A DNA stretch of 20,705 bases. Origin: Candidatus Gastranaerophilales bacterium (GTDB taxonomy: Bacteria > Cyanobacteriota > Vampirovibrionia > Gastranaerophilales > Gastranaerophilaceae). Location of the stretch: assembly GCA_003150395.1 (NCBI GenBank), contig QAMI01000063.1, forward strand, positions 7,655 through 28,359, read 5' to 3'. This document shows positions 15,130 to 20,705 of this stretch, one piece after another (the stretch's first letter is position 1; every line of letters begins with the position of its first letter). The notes beneath the pieces are model-generated. The model was not told the origin of the DNA, did no database searches, and saw only the letters and a list, made by a program, of their open reading frames with translations. The position numbers were made by a program, and so were the translations under genes.

Positions 15130-15138
15130 ATATTAGCA
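15130..15138 (-). promoter_or_regulatory. Extended -10 promoter of the second recombinase, leaderless configuration
   Basis: Minus-strand TGC-TAATAT followed by six bases and ATG. No -35 box is seen, as is common for extended -10 promoters. It matches the dnaE and HipA-like kinase arrangement. Confidence 0.5.
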
Positions 15139-15214
15139 TAAATTATGCGTAAGGGGGCATGATATACTAAAAAATTCCTTACACTTTTTACACAGTTTTA
15201 TACCCTTAAAATCT

Positions 15215-15247
15215 TCAAAAAATGGGCGTGAAAAATTTTCCGCCCAT
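15215..15247 (-). terminator. Rho-independent terminator after the zinc-ribbon gene
   Basis: Perfect 7-bp stem ATGGGCG/CGCCCAT (15222-15228 and 15241-15247) with a 12-base loop that can pair further. Six to seven T residues follow on the minus strand. It lies 25 bases beyond the stop codon at 15272. Confidence 0.8.
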
Positions 15248-15271
15248 AATAAAAATATAATAATAAAAATA

Positions 15272-15709
15272 TTAGTCAAAAGTTTCTACAATTTGAAACG
15301 TATCTTGTAGCTCTACAAAATGATTCCTCCAACTAAACTTGATACAAATACAACCACATATCTCACATTTACCACTGATTAAAATCTTGTAAACTCCGGA
15401 TTTGTTTACTTGTTCGGGGTATTCCTTAACAGTAATCTTCCTATTGGCAATTTTAACAGTCTTTTTACAATGTTTACAATGAATTTCGTCTGTTTCTACT
15501 TTTTGTTTCTGTCGTCGAATTTTTTCAGCATATCGTTTTAAATCTTTACCCCAGATCTCTTGGCACTCCTCATCACAACATTCCAAACCATCACGAATAT
15601 AAGCAACTATACGCTGAAGAGGACATTTTAATGTGTCAGCAAGTTCTTGACGAGTGTATATATGATTATTGATTACTAAATTTGAATTCGGAACCCTTCT
15701 TATAGGCAT
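15272..15709 (-). CDS. Small HTH plus zinc-ribbon protein, unknown role
   Basis: Protein of 145 residues that I cannot assign to a named family. Residues 15-45 (NNHIYTRQELADTLKCPLQRIVAYIRDG) look like a helix-turn-helix. A basic helix follows (LKRYAEKIRRQKQKV, 57-71). The second half is a probable zinc ribbon with CKHC (78-81) and CEICGCIC (115-122). It resembles small element-borne regulators or DNA-binding accessory proteins. The ATG is preceded by GAGGGAG, very close to the start. It has a promoter-like motif of its own (15721-15739) and a strong terminator, so it is a single-gene unit between the kinase pair and the second recombinase. Confidence 0.6.
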   Translation of the reverse strand: MPIRRVPNSNLVINNHIYTRQELADTLKCPLQRIVAYIRDGLECCDEECQEIWGKDLKRYAEKIRRQKQKVETDEIHCKHCKKTVKIANRKITVKEYPEQVNKSGVYKILISGKCEICGCICIKFSWRNHFVELQDTFQIVETFD

Positions 15710-15720
15710 ACTCCCTCGTT

Positions 15721-15739
15721 TTTATTTAATATAAAATTT
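15721..15739 (-). promoter_or_regulatory. TATATTAAATA promoter-like element (copy 3 of 4)
   Basis: Nineteen bases identical to 12557-12575. If TATATT (15733-15728) is the -10, transcription starts about a dozen bases before the zinc-ribbon gene and just includes its GAGGGAG ribosome binding site. Confidence 0.38.
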
Positions 15740-15851
15740 ACGAAGAAATGTTTAAAATTTACGGGCATCAAAGAATGTTTGCATAATAAAAACTAACTGA
15801 CTAGATGACAGGTGGTTCTCAGGCTATTATTTCTTTTTTGTATGTAATAAT

Positions 15852-15883
15852 AAAAAAAACGGCTCTTATCCGAAAGATAAGAA
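15852..15883 (-). terminator. Rho-independent terminator of the HipA-HIRAN operon
   Basis: Perfect 7-bp stem TCTTATC/GATAAGA with a 5-base loop (15864-15882), extendable with one mismatch. It is followed on the minus strand by GCCG and eight T residues. It lies about 110 bases after the HIRAN stop codon; the DNA between holds no gene. Confidence 0.7.
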
Positions 15884-15990
15884 TCGCTAGAGTTCTAACA
15901 AAGCTTATTACTAACTAAATTACAAAATATGAACTTTGGGATTTAGGCATAATTTTGGCTAAAGCTAAAGAGGTAAATTGTAATATAGCT

Positions 15991-16677
15991 CTAATCAATA
16001 TTAATTCGTAAAAGAACCTCTTTTATTGTTCCATTTTTAATTATATTTGCAACCTGTGTTCTTACCATTTTACCTTTATTGATTGCGTTGAAAACATTTT
16101 CACAGTGGATACTTTTAAGGTATCCCAGGAGTTCCTGCTCAAATAATACCTTAACTGCTTTATCATCATAAGAGTTTTCAGGTTCTTGTTTTAAAGAAAG
16201 TCTTTCTTCAATCTCTTTATTAGTAAGCTGCCGAATTTTATCTACAACATATTTTGACTTTGTATTCAGCCAGGAAACATCCGTATTAAATCTTGCAGGA
16301 CATTCCTCATGAGGTGCAATAAATTCAAAATTGTCAGTTAATAATTTTGCTCCTGTTAAGCCTAACAGAGAAAAAGTATCCTCTTTATACCCGATAGCAC
16401 CCCAATAATTAAGAAAGTCATCGTAGTCACGGCGTTGCGGATTAAGTAGACGACGTTTAAAAATTTCTAATACATTATCTGTATATACCTTATTAATCTC
16501 ATTAAAAGCCGGATAGTACGTAAAATCATCTTCTTGAGCCGCAATAGCAACATTTTTTTCAGAATACATAAAAGAATAATTGTTGTTATCCCTCTGCAAA
16601 ATTCCAATAATATGTCGAGGTCTATCAACATCTTTCCGCCATGTCAGATAAATTTTATCTGTATCAAGAGTGCACAT
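15991..16677 (-). CDS. HIRAN-domain protein with a HipA-N-terminus-like region, partner of the kinase
   Basis: Protein of 228 residues with two parts. Residues about 8-120 (IYLTWRKDVDRPRHIIGIL, YSFMYSE, YYPAFNEINKVY, FKRRLLNPQRRDYDDFL, LLGLTGAKLLTDNFEF) resemble the N-terminal subdomain of HipA-type proteins. Residues about 155-225 form a HIRAN domain: SLKQEPENSYDDKAVKVLF, then LLGYLKSIHCENV and the TQVANI strand. HIRAN domains bind DNA 3' ends or damaged and stalled replication forks in HLTF/Rad5 relatives. The ATG lies inside the end of the kinase gene (14-base overlap, ATGTGCACTCTTGA), so the two are translationally coupled. By analogy with HipS in HipBST systems the N-terminal part could be the kinase's antitoxin or substrate-guiding subunit, with HIRAN linking it to DNA; this is inference. 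Confidence 0.72.
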   Translation of the reverse strand: MCTLDTDKIYLTWRKDVDRPRHIIGILQRDNNNYSFMYSEKNVAIAAQEDDFTYYPAFNEINKVYTDNVLEIFKRRLLNPQRRDYDDFLNYWGAIGYKEDTFSLLGLTGAKLLTDNFEFIAPHEECPARFNTDVSWLNTKSKYVVDKIRQLTNKEIEERLSLKQEPENSYDDKAVKVLFEQELLGYLKSIHCENVFNAINKGKMVRTQVANIIKNGTIKEVLLRINID

Positions 16678-17584
16678 TTATTAAGTCCTTTAATTTTTCT
16701 TTTCTGAGTTCTAATATTTTAAGAATGACCTTACACCTAGTATCTGATAGTTTATAAATTTCAGGAACATCCATTTGTTGTATCTGAGCTAGTATACTTT
16801 TAGTATAACTCAAATAATCTTGTTTTAGCATGTCACAAATCAAATCTGACATATCAGGTTCTGTATCAATTAGGTATTTCATTATCTCAAAGTGCTTATA
16901 GTGTTTACTATCAGATGAATTTAAGTATAAATTCGGAGGTTTACTATTGTTAACAAATTGTTCTAATTTATTTTTATCAGACCACAATCGTACAACAGCT
17001 TCTTCTGTTTCGCCTGCGGTAAGGCAGGATGCATTATCATAAATTGGAGCCAATTTTAATTTTGAGATTGTTGAACCGTATAAAATACCCCAATTCTCAT
17101 CGTGTCTATCGTTATTCCCGATTAGGCAATCGAATATTAACATCTGACGGAACTTTATCCACATATCATCTTCCATAGCCTGATATGAAGCTAAAATTTT
17201 AATCGTTTTTAAGTTATGATATAAATTAATCTTCAAAGCACTTAAAATATCACTTGCCTCAGCCAATTCAACAGCAGGCATACCAGCGTCTCCTCGCTTT
17301 AAAAAACTTTTTATGAGGATGCCGTAATGTTCGCCATCTGTTGCTGGAATAGCTTCCGGAATATTTAATCCCAAATAAGTTCCTATTTTATAAGCTAACA
17401 GTTCTGTCCAAATTTCCTTTGTAACAAAATTGATACTTGAATATATTTTGGGTTCTTTGTATAAATACACTTCACCATCGGAAATTCTTTCATACCAACT
17501 CTTTACACGGCGTCCCTTTGATGAAAAGCCTTGAATTTCAGTCCATTCTTCAGGATTAACATGAATTAATTCAATTCCAGACAT
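16664..17584 (-). CDS. HipA/HipT/CtkA-like Ser/Thr kinase
   Basis: A HipA-fold protein kinase lacking the usual HipA N-terminal subdomain. Counting from the ATG at 17584 it has 306 residues. Visible motifs are the ATP-binding Lys in EVYLYKEPK (about Lys43), a Ser-rich loop SSINFVTKEIW, the catalytic loop GNNDRHDENWG with Asp159 and Asn164, and the metal-binding APIYDNAS with Asp183. HipA-type toxins phosphorylate aminoacyl-tRNA synthetases and halt growth; CtkA-type relatives phosphorylate other proteins. The missing N-terminal part appears to be encoded by the next gene, which overlaps it by 14 bases. A frame extends two codons upstream to a TTG, but the ATG fits best: an extended -10 (TGC-TATGAT) lies exactly six bases before it. 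It is the gene closest to the right end of the element. No HipB-like repressor is seen nearby. Confidence 0.8.
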   Translation of the reverse strand: MSGIELIHVNPEEWTEIQGFSSKGRRVKSWYERISDGEVYLYKEPKIYSSINFVTKEIWTELLAYKIGTYLGLNIPEAIPATDGEHYGILIKSFLKRGDAGMPAVELAEASDILSALKINLYHNLKTIKILASYQAMEDDMWIKFRQMLIFDCLIGNNDRHDENWGILYGSTISKLKLAPIYDNASCLTAGETEEAVVRLWSDKNKLEQFVNNSKPPNLYLNSSDSKHYKHFEIMKYLIDTEPDMSDLICDMLKQDYLSYTKSILAQIQQMDVPEIYKLSDTRCKVILKILELRKEKLKDLINVHS

Positions 17585-17590
17585 AAGCAA

Positions 17591-17599
17591 ATCATAGCA
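17591..17599 (-). promoter_or_regulatory. Extended -10 promoter of the kinase-HIRAN operon, leaderless configuration
   Basis: Minus-strand TGC-TATGAT followed by six bases and the ATG at 17584. There is no ribosome binding site. It shares TTATGCTA with the promoter of the second recombinase. It decides the start codon of the kinase. Confidence 0.5.
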
Positions 17600-17659
17600 T
17601 AAGTTTTGCTCAATACTATTATTTATAACGGAATTTTAACAAACATGTCTTTTATTTTA

Positions 17660-17670
17660 TATTTAATATA
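17660..17670 (-). promoter_or_regulatory. TATATTAAATA element (copy 4 of 4), upstream of the kinase operon
   Basis: Same 11-mer and same strand as the three copies before other element genes. It would give a second, leadered transcript starting about 70 bases before the kinase ATG. Confidence 0.28.
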
Positions 17671-17700
17671 ATATGTCTAACTGTTATAAGTCAAACAGGT

Positions 17701-17715
17701 TCACAAAATGTTCAC
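17701..17715 (+). repeat. Candidate integrase arm-type site, right
   Basis: TCACAAAATGTTCAC matches the left-end site at 7547-7561 at 14 of 15 positions in the same orientation. It lies 118 bases inside the right core. Two TCAC units are spaced by 11 bases in each copy. Confidence 0.55.
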
Positions 17716-17833
17716 AGATATAGTAAAAATTATCAAAAAACTTTATTCTAGTTAAAACTTAAAATGGAGTGAGAATATGCTATTATTGAGCTTTCGGCAC
17801 CTGGTAAAAACAGTTAATTAATATATAAAATTG

Positions 17834-17879
17834 TTGCCAAGGAGGATGTCGCGAGTTCGAGCCTCGTCTCCCGCTCCAT
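17834..17879 (+). repeat. attR core, 46-bp direct repeat, right copy (tRNA-Gly 3' fragment)
   Basis: Identical over 46 bases to 7436-7481. It lacks the tRNA 5' half; the DNA before it (AAATTG) is unrelated to the CCTCC of the real tRNA, so it cannot make a tRNA. It marks the right end of the element. Confidence 0.92.
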
Positions 17880-17889
17880 TTATTAAATT

Positions 17890-17911
17890 GAGGGAATTTT
17901 CCCTCTTTTTT
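17890..17911 (+). terminator. Stranded original terminator of tRNA-Gly
   Basis: Stem GAGGGAA/TTCCCTC with a very short loop and six T residues lies 11 bases after the attR copy. Before insertion it would have stood directly behind the intact tRNA-Gly. It is now separated from the gene by the whole element. Confidence 0.75.
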
Positions 17912-18810
17912 GCTATTATGACTGCATTTCCAGAGTTCGAACCTTCATTTTTTGTAAATCGCTGATTTTTTGCATTATTTTTATTTTTTTCTTGATATGC
18001 TTGAGTTTTAACGAGTTCTAAGCCTTTTTTTGAGTTATCTGTTTTTATTAAACCTGACTTGATTTGAGGAAGGTTTTTAAATATCGGATTTAATGTATAA
18101 TTTAAGTGTTTATCTTGTAGGACATAATTTCTTCCTATCAATTTTAGTAGTTGCCGTTTTTTTATTGCATTTGCTTCCCTAAATAATTTCGGAGCGTCTT
18201 GACATAATTCCAAAATATTATCTGTAAATTCATAAAACTGTTTTGGTTCCTCACTTAGCTTATTTCTTAAAATAGTGTTTTCGTCAATTTCTCTTTGAAT
18301 TTTGTTCATTTGTTTTGTAAAATCTTGGGAACTTATTAAATCTTCTAATTTCATATTAAATAAATTTTCTTTTTTTTCGCTCCAATCGTTTTGCTATTGT
18401 GTCTAAATTAGCTATCTTTAGGTTTTCATTTGATTTTACGTTTTCGTGCATGGCATGTAATGATTTTTTTATAATCTCAATATATGATTCATCTATTTGT
18501 AAATTTTCAAATATTTTTATAAATTCTTTTTCAAGATATTGCTCGGAAATATATGTTTTGTGACAGGTTCCGCCTTTTTTACCTGTACAATGAGAGTAGA
18601 TATATTTCCCTTTTTTTATTTCTGCTGTTATTGCACAACCGCAGTGACAAGGGTCTGTGTTCATAGCCTGATTGACATTCTCAATGCCTCATACAGTAAC
18701 TTACAAGAAGGAAGCGAAGGATCTTTATTAAAAGACGGGTTTTGAAAGGGATTCTTCGCCACGGGGCAATGATGACAGAATACATGCAAAGACAATGCTC
18801 TAAATGACAT

Positions 18811-18853
18811 GAACAAAAGAAAAAGGCGCCTCAAGTATGATTAACAGGCGCCT
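18811..18853 (-). terminator. Rho-independent terminator of the Cys-rich surface protein gene
   Basis: AGGCGCCT at 18824-18831 and 18846-18853 pair in an 8-bp GC-rich stem with a 14-base loop. On the minus strand they are followed by TTTTCTTTTG. It stands 24 bases after the stop codon at 18878. Between it and the recombinase relic (18665-18810) I see no gene. Confidence 0.82.
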
Positions 18854-18877
18854 ATATTGAGCAAAAAGTATTTTGTT

Positions 18878-20705
18878 TTACCAGATTTTGTTACGTTCAC
18901 CAGCATCACTGACTCCGGAATTAGTAGTTTTTACGGTTACATTGGCACCGTCAACAGTCATCGTTCCGCTATAATTACATTTTACCTGTGTAGAACCCAG
19001 ATTCAGCCTGCAGTAAAAATCTTCAAGGAATACACCTTGTCCGTTCAATGTGCCTTGATACAAGAAGCTCACACGCATTCCAGAACCATGATACTGTTGC
19101 TGATAGTTCGGATTACCATTCTGCGTACTACCGTGCCAGTTTCCTGATAGTTCAAAACCATAATTAAATGGAGCATTAGTACATGCAACCGTAAATGTAT
19201 ACTGCTCTCCGTTTCCAGTACTGCTGCTTGAGAGATTTACATTACATATAGTAGGGTCTGATGATTGTTTCCCAACAACCCATTTAGCAGTATAGGTTTC
19301 GTTTTTCTTCATTGTTATTGAATATTTCTTATTAGTGCTTACACGTGTGCCGCCATTGTACCAACCATCAAAGCTCTTTTTGGCATTGCCTTGTAATACA
19401 CAATTGGTATTCCAATCTGTTGTCATTATCGCAGTTGTGCCGTCATCGTAATCTCCAGCTCCATATACATTTACATGAGCTGAAGAGCTGCTACAATTTG
19501 AGCCGCCTGAATTAGATAAGCCATCTACTTCACCTTTCAGGGTTAATGTCCATTTTTGTCCAGAGCCGGTACATGCTTTAACTGTAACTTGAGTATCTTG
19601 ATCTAATGTTAATTGATAAGTAGTAGCATCAGACTTACCAAGCTTATTACCAGCCCTGCCGAAAAAGTCATAGCACGTACCAGCATACCCTGCAACGGCA
19701 ACACGGGTGCCGCAATCAAAGGTTCTGGAGGTTCCATCTCGCCAGTCATTAGTATCAATATTACCAATGCTTACAAAGTCTACATCGCTTCCATAGCTGG
19801 CTGTGATTGTACATTTTTTTGTTGATGGTATATCACTTGTTGTAACTTTGACAGAAGTTACACAACCATTTGGAGTTACATGGCTTAACTTTCCACTTAC
19901 GCTTTTTGGTGACGAAGTTGTATCACAAGTTTTAGGGAATGTTTCTACTTTAGAGGTTGAACCCTTTGGTATATTAAATACTTGAGTACAAGTGTGGTCG
20001 CCGCTGCTATCAGTCATTGTTGCAGTTATCCCTACACTTATATCTATTGGCTGGGCTTTATCTAATGTTAAGGAACCGCTTAAGTGCCAACCACTTTGGG
20101 CTGTAGAGCCTTGAGGCTGTAAGCGGATTGTAGCCGTTGTGGGAATACATTGAGAACTACCGCCACCTTGATTGCAATCGATATCAGCATAAGCTTTTCC
20201 ATTAGCGGGGATGTTTACGCTGCTTGGACGTATACCTACCGTACCTTTGGTATAACTTGAACCCCCAAAATCGCCCATACAGCTTTTGGCGGTTAGAGAT
20301 TGCTCACCGGTGGGAAGACCTGGAATTGTTATTTGTTGAGCATCTTTCCATTTCCCGCTGCCGGTTGAGCGCTGAGAGCCTATATTTATATCATAACTGG
20401 TCATGCCATTACCGTTGGTATTTACTGTCAACACTAGCGTGCCGGTTTTGGCGGATGGCCTACTACATGGTTCTTCGGTGAATTCTACATTAACAGCATT
20501 TTCTTGGCCGCCGACTACTTCAAAATTTTCGGGGCTGTACATTACACCTTTAGTTGCATTCCAGTTACCCATCTTAGTTGACATATTTTGGATATACCAA
20601 TGAGAAACGCGACCTAGAAGATTATATGTTCCGGGGGAGAGGTCTAAACAAGGACGATCTTTTATTTGAACAATTAGATTACCATTTCTACCGCCGGTTT
20701 CTTGA
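18878..20705 (-). CDS. Large Cys-rich secreted or surface protein, 5' part outside the window
   Basis: The frame is open to the window edge. The first in-window residues are QETGGRNGNLIVQIKDRPCL, so the ATG at 20584 is internal and at least 608 residues are visible. The protein is rich in Ser, Thr, Gly, Asn and Cys, with beta-strand character throughout and no membrane segment in view. One stretch (KSFDGWYNGGTRVST... to ...NETYTAKWV, encoded near 19270-19385) matches the InlB B-repeat / Listeria-Bacteroides repeat type found on surface adhesins. Repeated short Cys-containing modules (SGKWKDAQQITIPGLPTG; NDWRDGTSRTFDCGTRV) suggest disulfide-stabilised domains. Export and a surface location are likely, although the N-terminus is not visible. 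Substrate or binding partner is unknown. A strong terminator follows. Confidence 0.7.
   Translation of the reverse strand, partial: QETGGRNGNLIVQIKDRPCLDLSPGTYNLLGRVSHWYIQNMSTKMGNWNATKGVMYSPENFEVVGGQENAVNVEFTEEPCSRPSAKTGTLVLTVNTNGNGMTSYDINIGSQRSTGSGKWKDAQQITIPGLPTGEQSLTAKSCMGDFGGSSYTKGTVGIRPSSVNIPANGKAYADIDCNQGGGSSQCIPTTATIRLQPQGSTAQSGWHLSGSLTLDKAQPIDISVGITATMTDSSGDHTCTQVFNIPKGSTSKVETFPKTCDTTSSPKSVSGKLSHVTPNGCVTSVKVTTSDIPSTKKCTITASYGSDVDFVSIGNIDTNDWRDGTSRTFDCGTRVAVAGYAGTCYDFFGRAGNKLGKSDATTYQLTLDQDTQVTVKACTGSGQKWTLTLKGEVDGLSNSGGSNCSSSSAHVNVYGAGDYDDGTTAIMTTDWNTNCVLQGNAKKSFDGWYNGGTRVSTNKKYSITMKKNETYTAKWVVGKQSSDPTICNVNLSSSSTGNGEQYTFTVACTNAPFNYGFELSGNWHGSTQNGNPNYQQQYHGSGMRVSFLYQGTLNGQGVFLEDFYCRLNLGSTQVKCNYSGTMTVDGANVTVKTTNSGVSDAGERNKIW

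Larger units (their letters stand above)
7436..17879. mobile_element. Integrative element (10.4 kb) in tRNA-Gly, carrying a DpnII-like system and a HipA-HIRAN pair
   Basis: Bounded by a 46-bp perfect direct repeat of the tRNA-Gly 3' part (7436-7481 and 17834-17879), giving a unit of 10,398 bp. An integrase and an excisionase-like gene sit at the tRNA-proximal end, and 15-bp arm-like repeats lie near both ends. All cargo genes are on the minus strand. No conjugation, replication, capsid or packaging genes are seen, so it is either a small non-autonomous genomic island or depends on other elements for transfer. It holds a second tyrosine recombinase at 14044-15123, so it may be composite. Confidence 0.88.
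17818..18664 (-). pseudogene. Large serine recombinase remnant, frameshifted and missing its catalytic domain
   Basis: Two minus-strand pieces form the middle and end of a large serine recombinase. The first (18664-18356) begins at a degenerate zinc beta-ribbon (CHCGCAITAEIKKGKYIYSH, then C-x-x-x-x-x-GTC) and continues into the helical region KRLERKK. The second (18354-17818) continues MKLEDLISSQDFTKQMNKIQ and a coiled-coil-like stretch. An extra A in a run of eight (18370-18377) breaks the frame; with seven the pieces join as LERKKENLFNMKLEDL. The N-terminal resolvase domain is gone, with a stop just upstream. The final residues GAGDEARTRDILLG are not recombinase sequence: they are the antisense translation of the tRNA 3' fragment at attR, so the gene lies against the tRNA-Gly site. 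It is a relic of an older element. Confidence 0.8.

Noticed and set aside
17777..17821. A 14-codon peptide (MLLLSFRHLVKTVN) on the plus strand with GGAG seven bases before ATG, overlapping a TGC-TATTAT motif
   Set aside because: Too short to support, and the ATG overlaps the -10-like motif itself. Noted only because it lies just inside attR.
7436..17879. Prophage interpretation of the element
   Set aside because: No capsid, tail, terminase, portal or lysis genes are visible, and the cargo is restriction-modification and kinase genes.
18665..18810. Possible extra coding piece upstream of the serine recombinase relic (FQNPSFNKDPSLPSCKLLYE)
   Set aside because: Out of frame with the zinc ribbon, no start codon or recombinase motif, and sits next to another gene's terminator; treated as intergenic.
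1..20705. CRISPR array or cas genes
   Set aside because: No series of regularly spaced repeats was seen and no Cas-like protein is encoded. The only repeats are the two att copies, the arm-type pair and the AT-rich promoter-like motif.

Overview
The window is low-GC bacterial chromosome with standard genetic code usage. A tandem pair of WYL-type regulators, a 1184-residue DnaE1-type replicative polymerase, frequent leaderless-looking starts, surface-protein debris and a Cys-rich secreted protein are compatible with a gut-type lineage such as Gastranaerophilales (Melainabacteria/Vampirovibrionia). That assignment is only an impression and cannot be settled from this sequence alone.

Left flank (1-7480) is core chromosome. 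It holds the first codons of a gene leaving the window leftward, anmK (anhydro-MurNAc kinase, minus strand), a 0.58-kb gap with a small possible ORF, two adjacent WYL-domain regulators (plus), dnaE (plus) and an intact tRNA-Gly(GCC).

Middle (7436-17879) is a 10.4-kb integrative element inserted in the 3' half of tRNA-Gly. A 46-bp perfect direct repeat, running from the anticodon loop to one base past CCA, lies at both ends; the left copy completes the tRNA and the right copy is a tRNA fragment. Next to the left end are a tyrosine integrase and an excisionase-like HTH protein (minus strand). Cargo, all on the minus strand, comprises: a three-gene DpnII-like GATC restriction-modification operon (beta-class DpnA-like methylase, Dam/DpnM-like methylase, DpnII-like nuclease); a small gene with an in-frame stop; a decayed autotransporter-like gene; a secreted LprI-like protein; a second complete tyrosine recombinase; a small HTH plus zinc-ribbon protein; and, next to the right end, an overlapping pair made of a HipA/HipT/CtkA-like kinase and a protein joining a HipA-N-terminus-like region to a HIRAN domain. 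The last pair is the best candidate for a little-described toxin-antitoxin or defence module. A 15-bp repeat near both ends, matching 14 of 15 positions, looks like integrase arm-type sites.

Right flank (17880-20705) starts with what was probably the original tRNA-Gly terminator. It is followed by a truncated, frameshifted large serine recombinase whose reading frame runs antisense into the att copy, suggesting that this tRNA site has been used by mobile DNA before. Last comes the C-terminal part of a large Cys-rich surface protein, which continues beyond the window.

Regulation visible in the sequence: dnaE, the second recombinase and the HipA-like kinase share an extended -10 (TGC-TANNAT) placed exactly 6 nt before ATG, implying leaderless mRNAs. 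Other element genes (xis, nuclease, int, zinc-ribbon protein) instead have clear Shine-Dalgarno sites and non-ATG starts are common. Strong hairpin-plus-T terminators separate most cargo units.
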